A DNA stretch of 5,286 nucleotides from Thermoplasmata archaeon (lineage in GTDB: Archaea > Thermoplasmatota > Thermoplasmata > Thermoplasmatales > Thermoplasmataceae). The stretch is taken from NCBI GenBank assembly GCA_021799755.1, contig JAJYZU010000084.1, forward strand, positions 1 through 5,286, given 5' to 3'. Position 1 is the stretch's first letter; every line of letters begins with the position of its first letter. The position numbers and the translations under genes are program-made. Shown piece by piece: positions 1 through 4,460 of the stretch. The notes below the pieces were generated by a model that worked only from the letters and a program-made list of their open reading frames with translations, had not been told where the DNA came from and did not search any database.

Positions 1-24
1 TATCTTTGAGATATTAGGAATCAC

Positions 25-33
25 TTTTATACC
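25..33 (+). promoter_or_regulatory. TATA box of the SDR gene
   Basis: TTTTATACC is centred about 25 nt upstream of the ATG at 53. In archaea TBP/TFB place the transcription start about 25 nt after the TATA centre, so the transcript would begin at or next to the start codon (leaderless). No Shine-Dalgarno sequence precedes the ATG. The same TTTATACC octamer recurs before the gene at 3126. Confidence 0.6.
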
Positions 34-52
34 AATAACTTCTATGTGAAAT

Positions 53-763
53 ATGCAAACACTGATAGTTGGTGCCGGTAATCTTGGCATGAACGTTGCG
101 TACAGTCTTCTCAGACGCGGTGATTCCATAATTGTCACTACAAGGAATGAGGATAGGGGAGAGAAACTCAAGGAACAACTCTCACCCTTTGGGAAAGTAA
201 GTTACCTCATCGCTGATCCTGGGACCGATCCAGGGGTAGCGGAAATGTTCAGGAAAGCCCAAGAGATTGAAGGCAGGATAGATAATCTCATAGTTACTGT
301 GGGAGGATTTGCCGTGGACAGCATTAAAAAACCAATCCATTTTGACGAAATGCTTGAAAGCCACCTGGAGATCCCGTTGAGAATTCTAAAGGATTTTGAG
401 AATTACGCGAACGAAAAAGCATCAGCAGTCTTCGTAAGCAGTATACAGAGCATCTATACAAGCAGCTGGACTGCTACATCCTATCTACTCGGCAAGAGTT
501 CACTCAACAAGCTTGTGGAGATTGCAGCCGCCCAGCTGCTGAAGAGAAATATCAGGGTCAATGCGGTAGCCCCGTCCTCTATAGAGAAGGTTTTCATGCC
601 GGGAAGGGACTGGAGATCGACGCGAAAGTTGGGCATGCTGGTTACTCCGCCGGAAGACATCGCAGAGGTTGTCTCATTTCTTTGCAGTCCGGCAGGCGAA
701 TGGATCAATGGCGTCGTGATTCCTCTCGATGGGGGAAACAGGTTCACTCATGCTAGTGACTGA
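53..763 (+). CDS. Divergent short-chain dehydrogenase/reductase (SDR), NAD(P)-dependent
   Basis: A 236-residue Rossmann-fold oxidoreductase of normal SDR length, presumably cytosolic. Substrate cannot be told from sequence. The N-terminal dinucleotide loop is GAGNLG (residues 7-12), a GxGxxG pattern rather than the classical SDR TGxxxGxG. Arg31 just after the second strand (TTRNEDR) hints at NADP(H), which is inference. The catalytic core is present: Ser130 (VFVSS), Tyr144 and Lys148 (YLLGK), followed by the strand RVNAVAPSS (168-176) and the C-terminal IPLDGG (223-228) typical of classical SDRs. Two conserved elements are altered: the NNAG motif after strand 4 reads TVGG (82-85), and the tetrad Asn appears to be His104 (ESHLEIP). 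The ATG at 53 is chosen because the Rossmann strand begins at once and a TATA-like box lies about 25 nt upstream. The last 16 nt overlap the 3' end of the convergent hydrolase gene. Family assignment is firm; activity and substrate are open. Confidence 0.9.
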   Translation: MQTLIVGAGNLGMNVAYSLLRRGDSIIVTTRNEDRGEKLKEQLSPFGKVSYLIADPGTDPGVAEMFRKAQEIEGRIDNLIVTVGGFAVDSIKKPIHFDEMLESHLEIPLRILKDFENYANEKASAVFVSSIQSIYTSSWTATSYLLGKSSLNKLVEIAAAQLLKRNIRVNAVAPSSIEKVFMPGRDWRSTRKLGMLVTPPEDIAEVVSFLCSPAGEWINGVVIPLDGGNRFTHASD

Positions 764-1719
764 GCAAGAATAGGCAGTGACTTTTCAAACCTGTAATTGA
801 TGCCAAAGTGCCCGTCCTCGAACTCCTCATAGGTATGGTTTACCTTTGAGTTCTTTAACTGGTTGTCTATTGCCCTGGCACCCCAGATCGCTGAGAATTC
901 ATCCATGGTTCCTGCATCTATGAAGATAGCATTCATGGACTCAAGCTGCCTGTTAAAGTTCTTTGCATTTTTAGCTGGGTCGTGCTTCTGCCAGTTGTTC
1001 CATACTTCAGGCCTGAAGTCCCCATTCTCGTAGTCAAAGGGAAGCATTACGCCCATCTCACCGGAATTGACATCAGGCGATAGAAATGCCGACGCACAGA
1101 GCGTTCTGAGAACCTTGATCTTCTTAGATGCGATCCTGTTAAGGCTCTGCCAGTATTTTTCGAGCCACCTGAAAGGACCGTTTGCGCTTCTGAATTCCTC
1201 CATCGCATCGGAGAAGTCTGGTATGAATACATTTTCGAAGCCCGCGTCCATTGAATGAGCTGCAAATCCATGAAAAATTCCGGAATTCCGGACTGAAAGC
1301 GTATATGCACCGAAACCGCCAGATCCCTTCCCGAAAAGTCCAATCCTTGAACTTCCAAATTTTTTCTTTAGCTCAGGCACAAGCTCCTTGACAATGAAAT
1401 TTTCATATTGCCCCGTTGCAGTTGAATTGAGATAGTAATTTCCTCCGAGCTTAGTCCTGCTATCGACTATTGCAACCGTGCTTCCGCGCATTAAATCTTT
1501 GCCGTAAAGCCGGTTCAGGATAGTTGGAAAGCTGTCAGTGAGGGGTGAGGATGCAATGAAGGAATCGGGATCATTTCCAAATGATGGCAGTCCTATAAGC
1601 AAAGGAGCATCGTTTTTAGGGTTATCAGGAGTGAAGGCGATTACCTCCCTTTCTGCCCTGTCTCCAAGAGCATTTCCGACTAGGATTGTGCTCTTGACTA
1701 TGAAATTAGTAGTTTTCAT
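748..1719 (-). CDS. Esterase-D-like alpha/beta hydrolase with displaced nucleophile serine
   Basis: A 323-residue protein resembling the putative esterase / enterochelin-esterase-like group (PF00756 type) of alpha/beta hydrolases. The first third carries the strands and loops LLIGLPSFG (40-48) and VAIVDSRTKLGGNYY (82-96). The nucleophile elbow is GKGSGGFGA (130-138). In relatives this reads G-x-S-x-G-G-[YF]-G-A, so the catalytic Ser position is Gly132 here and the only Ser, Ser133, is one residue later. The other triad candidates remain: acid Asp268 or Asp273 (IDAGTMDEF) and His304 (DGHFG). There is no signal peptide, so it is probably cytosolic. It could act through Ser133, have lost hydrolase activity, or have a binding role; substrate unknown. 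The ATG at 1719 has a TATA-like box about 26 nt upstream and no ribosome-binding site, suggesting leaderless expression. The gene stands alone, divergent from the 114-residue protein gene. Confidence 0.8.
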   Translation of the reverse strand: MKTTNFIVKSTILVGNALGDRAEREVIAFTPDNPKNDAPLLIGLPSFGNDPDSFIASSPLTDSFPTILNRLYGKDLMRGSTVAIVDSRTKLGGNYYLNSTATGQYENFIVKELVPELKKKFGSSRIGLFGKGSGGFGAYTLSVRNSGIFHGFAAHSMDAGFENVFIPDFSDAMEEFRSANGPFRWLEKYWQSLNRIASKKIKVLRTLCASAFLSPDVNSGEMGVMLPFDYENGDFRPEVWNNWQKHDPAKNAKNFNRQLESMNAIFIDAGTMDEFSAIWGARAIDNQLKNSKVNHTYEEFEDGHFGINYRFEKSLPILAQSLA

Positions 1720-1740
1720 TATGCCGTTATTTCACTGGGG

Positions 1741-1750
1741 TATTAAATTA
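1741..1750 (-). promoter_or_regulatory. TATA box of the esterase-like gene
   Basis: Read on the minus strand this is TAATTTAATA, centred about 26 nt upstream of the ATG at 1719. This is the expected spacing for a leaderless archaeal transcript. It lies about 40 bp from the oppositely oriented TATA-containing dyad of the neighbouring gene. Confidence 0.55.
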
Positions 1751-1778
1751 TTCAATTTGTCTCTCATTATTGAATGTA

Positions 1779-1793
1779 CATTTAAATTAAATG
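1779..1793 (+). promoter_or_regulatory. TATA box of the 114-aa protein gene, embedded in a perfect dyad
   Basis: CATTTAA-A-TTAAATG is a perfect inverted repeat of 7 bp arms around one central base (1786). Its A/T core is the best TATA candidate for the plus-strand gene and lies about 23-25 nt upstream of the ATG at 1809. This placement argues for translation from 1809 and against the ATG at 1791, which lies inside the dyad and upstream of the predicted transcription start. TGTACA (1775-1780) and ATGCATGCAT (1791-1800) are further palindromes overlapping its two ends. Confidence 0.5.
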
Positions 1794-1808
1794 CATGCAT
1801 GTCGCTCC

Positions 1809-2153
1809 ATGCGAATTCCGGGGGACTTTGCTGATGTTCTTGTCTATCTCGCAATGCTCTTCGCAAAGAAGAGGATGAAGCAGATAGAGATATCCGGGTA
1901 CGGAATTGAATATGCTTCTTACAGGATACTAGGTCAAGATATGTCTGAATCTACTGAAATTGCGGAATTCCCACCTGTGGATAACGTCGATCGCGTTTCC
2001 TGCCTGATAATTTCAGCAGGAATCAAGCCGGGAAAAGCTCCAGTCAGAGTAACAATCAGGTGGGATTTTTACGAATTTGAAGGAGATATATCGGAAGGTG
2101 AAGCTGGAAAATTTATAGACAGCATAGATCAGTCAACCTTCCGGTACTTCTGA
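1809..2153 (+). CDS. Unrecognised 114-residue protein
   Basis: I do not recognise this protein. It opens with a hydrophobic helix-like stretch (residues 5-19, DFADVLVYLAMLFAK), then a basic patch KKRMKQ (20-25) and what look like alternating strands: IEISGYGIEY (26-35), VSCLIISAGI (63-72) and VRVTIRWDFYEFEG (79-92), ending in a short helix (96-107). It reads as a small soluble alpha/beta domain with an N-terminal helix. The helix is too short and too close to the start to be called a clear membrane segment or signal peptide. An in-frame ATG at 1791 would add six residues (MHACRS), but it lies only a few bases after the TATA core, so 1809 is preferred. Another in-frame ATG exists at 1854. The gene ends one nucleotide before the stop of the convergent CCC1-like gene. 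Coding status is supported by regular codon use and the promoter; function unknown. Confidence 0.65.
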   Translation: MRIPGDFADVLVYLAMLFAKKRMKQIEISGYGIEYASYRILGQDMSESTEIAEFPPVDNVDRVSCLIISAGIKPGKAPVRVTIRWDFYEFEGDISEGEAGKFIDSIDQSTFRYF

Positions 2154-2159
2154 TTCAGA
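2149..2159. repeat. Small palindrome containing both convergent stop codons
   Basis: TCTGA-T-TCAGA is a perfect 5+1+5 inverted repeat. The TGA ending the 114-residue protein (2151-2153) and the TGA ending the CCC1-like gene (2155-2157, minus strand) are its two symmetric halves. The stem is too short to call a terminator. Confidence 0.4.
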
Positions 2160-2676
2160 CTATTATTCTGACGTAGAGGCCTATAAGTATGACAGCAACA
2201 CCAAAAGTGAACATTCCAGCGATCCATGGCACCGAACGGCCCTTCAGCGATCTGGACAGGCTGTATCCCAGTATAGAGAGCGAGACCTCTGTCACTATAA
2301 GGACAATGATGCTGGAGGATGAAATCGAGTAGGCTCCCAGCGGTATCATAGATCCCAGGAAGCTGCACGCGCCGGAAACAACTGTTCCGGTCATGGAATC
2401 CCGGTAAACACCGTTCAAGAGCGTTCCTGATATCTTTCCGGTTGGCCTGGATGGGTTCAAATGCTTTGATATCTTCGACAACTCAGCCCTGTTGCTGGCA
2501 AATGATGCTATAAAGTAACTGAATGTACCCACTGCAGCAGAACCAGTTGAAATCCTGAATGCAAGTGAGATAGTCATATGTAAATCGTTAAGGATAAGAT
2601 ATGATGAGATCATCAAGGCGGTAATGATGCCGTCAGTGAATCCCAGAGAAACTGGGAATATATATGAAAATTTCAA
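2155..2676 (-). CDS. Small VIT1/CCC1-like membrane protein, putative metal transporter
   Basis: A 173-residue integral membrane protein with about five predicted helices (roughly 4-28, 33-61, 95-115, 118-141, 149-171). The first contains LGFTDGIITALMIS (11-24), matching the Asp-Gly signature of the VIT1/CCC1 (DUF125) family, in which the TM1 Asp is a transport residue. The short loop NRAELSKISKHLN (62-74) after TM2, the FLGSMIPLGAY segment (106-116) and the final Gly-containing helix also fit. It is shorter than eukaryotic VIT1, its inter-helix cytosolic segment is only about 30 residues, and it lacks the Glu-rich metal-binding region; the SMAxGE-like TM2 motif reads SAAVGT (46-51). Metal identity is therefore uncertain. 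The start is TTG at 2676, overlapping the DUF211 stop as TTGA, which implies translational coupling. The next internal ATG (residue 22) would remove the signature, so TTG is favoured. Confidence 0.75.
   Translation of the reverse strand: MKFSYIFPVSLGFTDGIITALMISSYLILNDLHMTISLAFRISTGSAAVGTFSYFIASFASNRAELSKISKHLNPSRPTGKISGTLLNGVYRDSMTGTVVSGACSFLGSMIPLGAYSISSSSIIVLIVTEVSLSILGYSLSRSLKGRSVPWIAGMFTFGVAVILIGLYVRIIV
2641..2657 (-). other. Stem-loop just inside the CCC1-like gene
   Basis: TCCCAG-AGAAA-CTGGGA forms a 6-bp perfect stem with a 5-nt loop. It lies 20-36 nt into the CCC1-like coding sequence, after the TTG start. In the mRNA it could influence initiation at the coupled start, but it may simply be chance within codons for FPVSLG. 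Confidence 0.3.
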
Positions 2677-2960
2677 CTAGCTTCCCTAATCACCGAATTA
2701 ATAAGTCTCTTGCCTGCCGCGACTTCGTCGATTGAATGCACGGCGCAGCCTATTTCCTCAATAGTTGTTAAAAGCAAGGACGAGTCTATGCCATCTCCTT
2801 CCACTGTAATAATAATGCCCATTGTTTCCATGTCCATTTCGTTTACTGAAAGGTTCACCGCTTCCACGCCTTTCACTTTCCCGATCGCATCGGCAACTTC
2901 AACAAGAGTTGGCTTGTTCAATCCCTTTGCAACATCCAAAACTATTCTTCTTATGTTCAT
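2673..2960 (-). CDS. DUF211 family protein (archaeal, PF02680 type)
   Basis: A 95-residue protein that matches DUF211 over its whole length. Seen directly: the opening IRRIVLDV (3-10), the central EAVNLSVNEMDMET (33-46) and IIITVEGDGID (49-59), and the hallmark HSIDEVAAGK (75-84). Known of the family: small ferredoxin-like alpha/beta domains that assemble into higher oligomers in the solved structures, with no established biochemical role; ion binding has been suggested. Cys72, His75 and Asp78 lie together near the hallmark and could bind a ligand, which is inference. The gene is first in an operon with the CCC1-like protein, whose TTG start overlaps its TGA stop by four bases, so a regulatory or metal-handling partner role is a reasonable guess. 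The start ATG at 2960 is supported by GTGAT at 2967-2971 (minus strand) with 6-nt spacing and by the family N-terminus. Confidence 0.92.
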   Translation of the reverse strand: MNIRRIVLDVAKGLNKPTLVEVADAIGKVKGVEAVNLSVNEMDMETMGIIITVEGDGIDSSLLLTTIEEIGCAVHSIDEVAAGKRLINSVIREAS

Positions 2961-2966
2961 CTATCA

Positions 2967-2971
2967 ATCAC
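2967..2971 (-). promoter_or_regulatory. Shine-Dalgarno-like site of the DUF211 gene
   Basis: On the minus strand GTGAT lies 6 nt upstream of the ATG at 2960 and matches the archaeal GGAGGTGAT consensus at its 3' half. It suggests a leadered transcript, unlike the apparently leaderless neighbours. Confidence 0.45.
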
Positions 2972-2999
2972 ATCATACGTTACTGGTCTGAAATGTCGA

Positions 3000-3009
3000 A
3001 TGATATCAT
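3000..3009. promoter_or_regulatory. Palindrome at the predicted start site of the DUF211 operon
   Basis: ATGATATCAT is a perfect 10-bp palindrome. It lies about 40 nt upstream of the DUF211 ATG and about 20-25 nt downstream of the TATA-like element at 3021-3028, so it would straddle the transcription start. This would suit a repressor operator, but the regulator is unknown and a chance palindrome of this size is possible. Confidence 0.3.
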
Positions 3010-3020
3010 CATGCAAGAGG

Positions 3021-3028
3021 AATATAAA
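3021..3028 (-). promoter_or_regulatory. TATA-like element of the DUF211 operon
   Basis: On the minus strand this reads TTTATATT within a longer A/T run (to about 3033). It predicts a start near 2998-3000 and a leader of about 40 nt ending in the GTGAT ribosome-binding site. Confidence 0.45.
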
Positions 3029-3094
3029 TAATTTGCAAGCGTTAAGGACCGTATCATTCCAGCGTGCCATGTAGATCAGGTTAATTTGGATTAG

Positions 3095-3102
3095 GTTTAT
3101 AC
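3095..3102 (+). promoter_or_regulatory. TATA box of the 161-aa membrane protein gene
   Basis: GTTTATAC is centred about 27 nt upstream of the ATG at 3126, consistent with a leaderless transcript. There is no purine-rich ribosome-binding site before the ATG. The box is the second half of an imperfect direct repeat, AGGTTAAT (3078-3085) and AGGTTTAT (3093-3100). Confidence 0.55.
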
Positions 3103-3125
3103 CACCCAAGATATTCACCAGCCAA

Positions 3126-3611
3126 ATGGCGCAGATAAAACTGAAGAAGGATCTGGAGGGGCTTTACAAGTCGAAGTATGCGATATTATTCTCCTTCATC
3201 ATTACAGTTCTTCTGTCCAATAAAATCATTCGAATATACAACGGCGCAGACTATGTCACTAATTTTTCAGCTTTCTTTTCCAATGGTTCCCTTATCGTGA
3301 TGTACAGCACGCTCATTGGACTCCTTCTGGCAGCTTACGCAATCATAATAACACTCATACCCTATTTTTCTGCTGACAGCCTGCAACAGCCAATATTTTC
3401 CCAGGTAAACCGCCTCTTTATGTTCACCATTCTAGATGGAATATTCCTGATGGTAGTCTACTTCTCAAACGGTATTCTTCCCATAGATGTTATACCTGAT
3501 TTCATATACATAGAGGTCTTCTTGTTCATTGCACTCCTGATTGGCCTTTTCTTCTGCGTTCTGACATTATCAGATCTTTTCAAAATTATCAGAAAGCGCG
3601 GTACCAGATGA
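3126..3611 (+). CDS. Unrecognised four-helix membrane protein
   Basis: A 161-residue integral membrane protein that I cannot assign to a family. It has a basic N-terminus (IKLKKDLEGLYKSK, 4-17), then hydrophobic segments at about 18-37, 54-82, 97-117 and 127-150, and a basic C-terminus (KIIRKRGTR, 153-161). With four helices and positive charge at both ends, both termini are probably cytoplasmic. The second segment contains a tyrosine and proline (AAYAIIITLIPYF, 69-81), and short polar loops follow (SADSLQQP 82-89; FSNGILPIDVIPD 113-125). No catalytic or metal motif stands out. The ATG at 3126 is placed by the TATA-like box about 27 nt upstream and starts directly with the charged tail. It is a single-gene unit, divergent from the DUF211 operon and convergent with the phosphoesterase, with a 38-nt gap. 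The hydrophobic pattern makes it a convincing gene; function unknown. Confidence 0.75.
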   Translation: MAQIKLKKDLEGLYKSKYAILFSFIITVLLSNKIIRIYNGADYVTNFSAFFSNGSLIVMYSTLIGLLLAAYAIIITLIPYFSADSLQQPIFSQVNRLFMFTILDGIFLMVVYFSNGILPIDVIPDFIYIEVFLFIALLIGLFFCVLTLSDLFKIIRKRGTR

Positions 3612-3649
3612 GTTATAGAAGCAGCGGATTATTTCTTCCACTTAACAGG

Positions 3650-4363
3650 TTACAATAAGTGGAAGAGCTTGAAATCTTTCTCCAGCAACCGTCTATCCGG
3701 AATCAGATCTTTAAGTTCACGCGCAAGGTTGAACCTATCAAATTTAAAACGTTTCATCTCCACACTTTGGTTTTTTGTGTCCAGGAGTATATAAGACGGG
3801 TTATGCGAAAAGTCCCGGGGTTGTCCTGCGGATCCTGGGTTCATCACTGCCATTCCGTCGTTTTGCGTGAGAAACTGGTAATGAGTGTGCCCGACAACGA
3901 TATAGTCATAAACTGGAAGCCTTCCTTCAGCATTCTTGAAGTTTTCCTGCGCTATTGCCCATGGATACAAGTAACCGAAGAGCGGATCGTCAGGTTTGCC
4001 ATGAAAGCATGCCAGCCTCATGCCATCTATATCTGAAATCAGGCTTCTTTTCAGGCTTCCGAGGTACTGTAACTCTTCCTTTGATAACAGTTTTCTTGTT
4101 ATGTTCTCCCTTGTGAAAGCAGAAACTTCCTTATTCTCAGGAGAGCACATGTCATCGGAACCGTGTGATGCCGCATAGTCGTGATTGCCCTGGATTACCT
4201 CGTCGAACTTGTCCCTGACAAGCTGGATTGCTTCAGACGGTTTGGGTCCATAATCAACGATGTCACCCAGATAAATGCCAAAGTCATAAGAGACAACTTT
4301 AAACATCTCTTTTGCTGCTTCAACGTTAGCATGTATATCGCTAGCAATCAGCACCCGGGTCAT
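3650..4363 (-). CDS. Calcineurin-like metallophosphoesterase (YfcE/MJ0936-like)
   Basis: A 237-residue soluble phosphoesterase with the complete dimetal signature set: DIH (9-11), GDIVDYG (33-39), GNHD (59-62), HG (121-122) and GHTH (158-161). These supply the Asp, His and Asn ligands for two divalent metals. NPGSAGQPRD (175-184) and the GDxVDYGPxP loop (33-42) are typical of the Metallophos_2 predicted phosphodiesterase group, and the length is near the family norm. The physiological substrate is not given by sequence; relatives hydrolyse phosphodiesters or phosphomonoesters in vitro. The C-terminal 30 residues are basic and leucine-rich (NLARELKDLIPDRRLLEKD). The ATG at 4363 is correct because the first strand TRVLIASDIH begins immediately. 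A TATA-like ATTAATAT sits about 27 nt upstream, implying a leaderless transcript. It is divergent from the mutarotase-like gene and apparently shares its promoter region. Confidence 0.93.
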   Translation of the reverse strand: MTRVLIASDIHANVEAAKEMFKVVSYDFGIYLGDIVDYGPKPSEAIQLVRDKFDEVIQGNHDYAASHGSDDMCSPENKEVSAFTRENITRKLLSKEELQYLGSLKRSLISDIDGMRLACFHGKPDDPLFGYLYPWAIAQENFKNAEGRLPVYDYIVVGHTHYQFLTQNDGMAVMNPGSAGQPRDFSHNPSYILLDTKNQSVEMKRFKFDRFNLARELKDLIPDRRLLEKDFKLFHLL

Positions 4364-4386
4364 CTATAATAAGATTGATTTGATGC

Positions 4387-4394
4387 ATATTAAT
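4387..4394. promoter_or_regulatory. TATA-like element between the phosphoesterase and mutarotase genes
   Basis: ATATTAAT (ATTAATAT on the minus strand) is about 27 nt from the phosphoesterase ATG at 4363, the leaderless distance. Read on the plus strand it is also the best TATA candidate for the mutarotase gene, predicting a start near 4415-4418 and a leader of about 45 nt. One element used both ways is inference. Confidence 0.4.
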
Positions 4395-4398
4395 GTTC

Positions 4399-4420
4399 TT
4401 GACAATCGTCAATTTTTTTT
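4399..4420. promoter_or_regulatory. Dyad followed by a T run in the divergent promoter region
   Basis: TTGAC-AATC-GTCAA (4399-4412) is a perfect 5-bp inverted repeat with a 4-nt loop, followed at once by eight T residues (4413-4420). It resembles a small intrinsic terminator, but no plus-strand gene ends here. It overlaps the predicted mutarotase transcription start, so an operator is the more natural reading. Confidence 0.35.
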
Positions 4421-4445
4421 ACCATCTTTCTCTTTCAGCGCTGAT

Positions 4446-4450
4446 AGGAG
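4446..4450 (+). promoter_or_regulatory. Shine-Dalgarno-like site of the mutarotase gene
   Basis: AGGAG lies 10 nt upstream of the ATG at 4461. Spacing is slightly long, but it supports this start over the TTG/ATG pair at 4380/4383, which lies next to the TATA-like element and upstream of the predicted transcription start. Confidence 0.45.
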
Positions 4451-4460
4451 CATTGACCGG

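Noticed and set aside
1280..1291. Perfect 12-bp palindrome CCGGAATTCCGG.
   Set aside because: It lies inside the hydrolase coding sequence, encodes part of RNSGIF in frame, and has no promoter or repeat partner nearby; probably chance.
1791..1808. ATG at 1791 as the start of the 114-aa protein.
   Set aside because: It lies inside the TATA-bearing dyad and upstream of the predicted transcription start; the ATG at 1809 fits leaderless spacing.
1538..1834. Plus-strand 98-codon ORF crossing the hydrolase start and the divergent promoter.
   Set aside because: Antisense to the well-supported hydrolase and runs through the intergenic palindromes; no domain features.
2993..3031. Tiny plus-strand ORF of 12 codons starting at the ATG at 2993.
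   Set aside because: Too short, no promoter or ribosome-binding site, and it spans the promoter of the DUF211 operon.
2710..3031. Plus-strand ORFs opposite DUF211 (93 and 69 codons).
   Set aside because: They are the antisense of a gene that matches a known family along its full length, and show low-complexity Ser/Thr/Pro composition typical of shadow frames.
2955..3040. Possible C/D-box small RNA on the minus strand (ATGATGA resembles box C).
   Set aside because: No properly spaced CTGA box D or D' follows, and the segment is explained as the leader of the DUF211 operon.
3659..4036. Plus-strand 125-codon ORF opposite the phosphoesterase.
   Set aside because: The minus-strand frame contains all metallophosphoesterase motifs, so this is a shadow.
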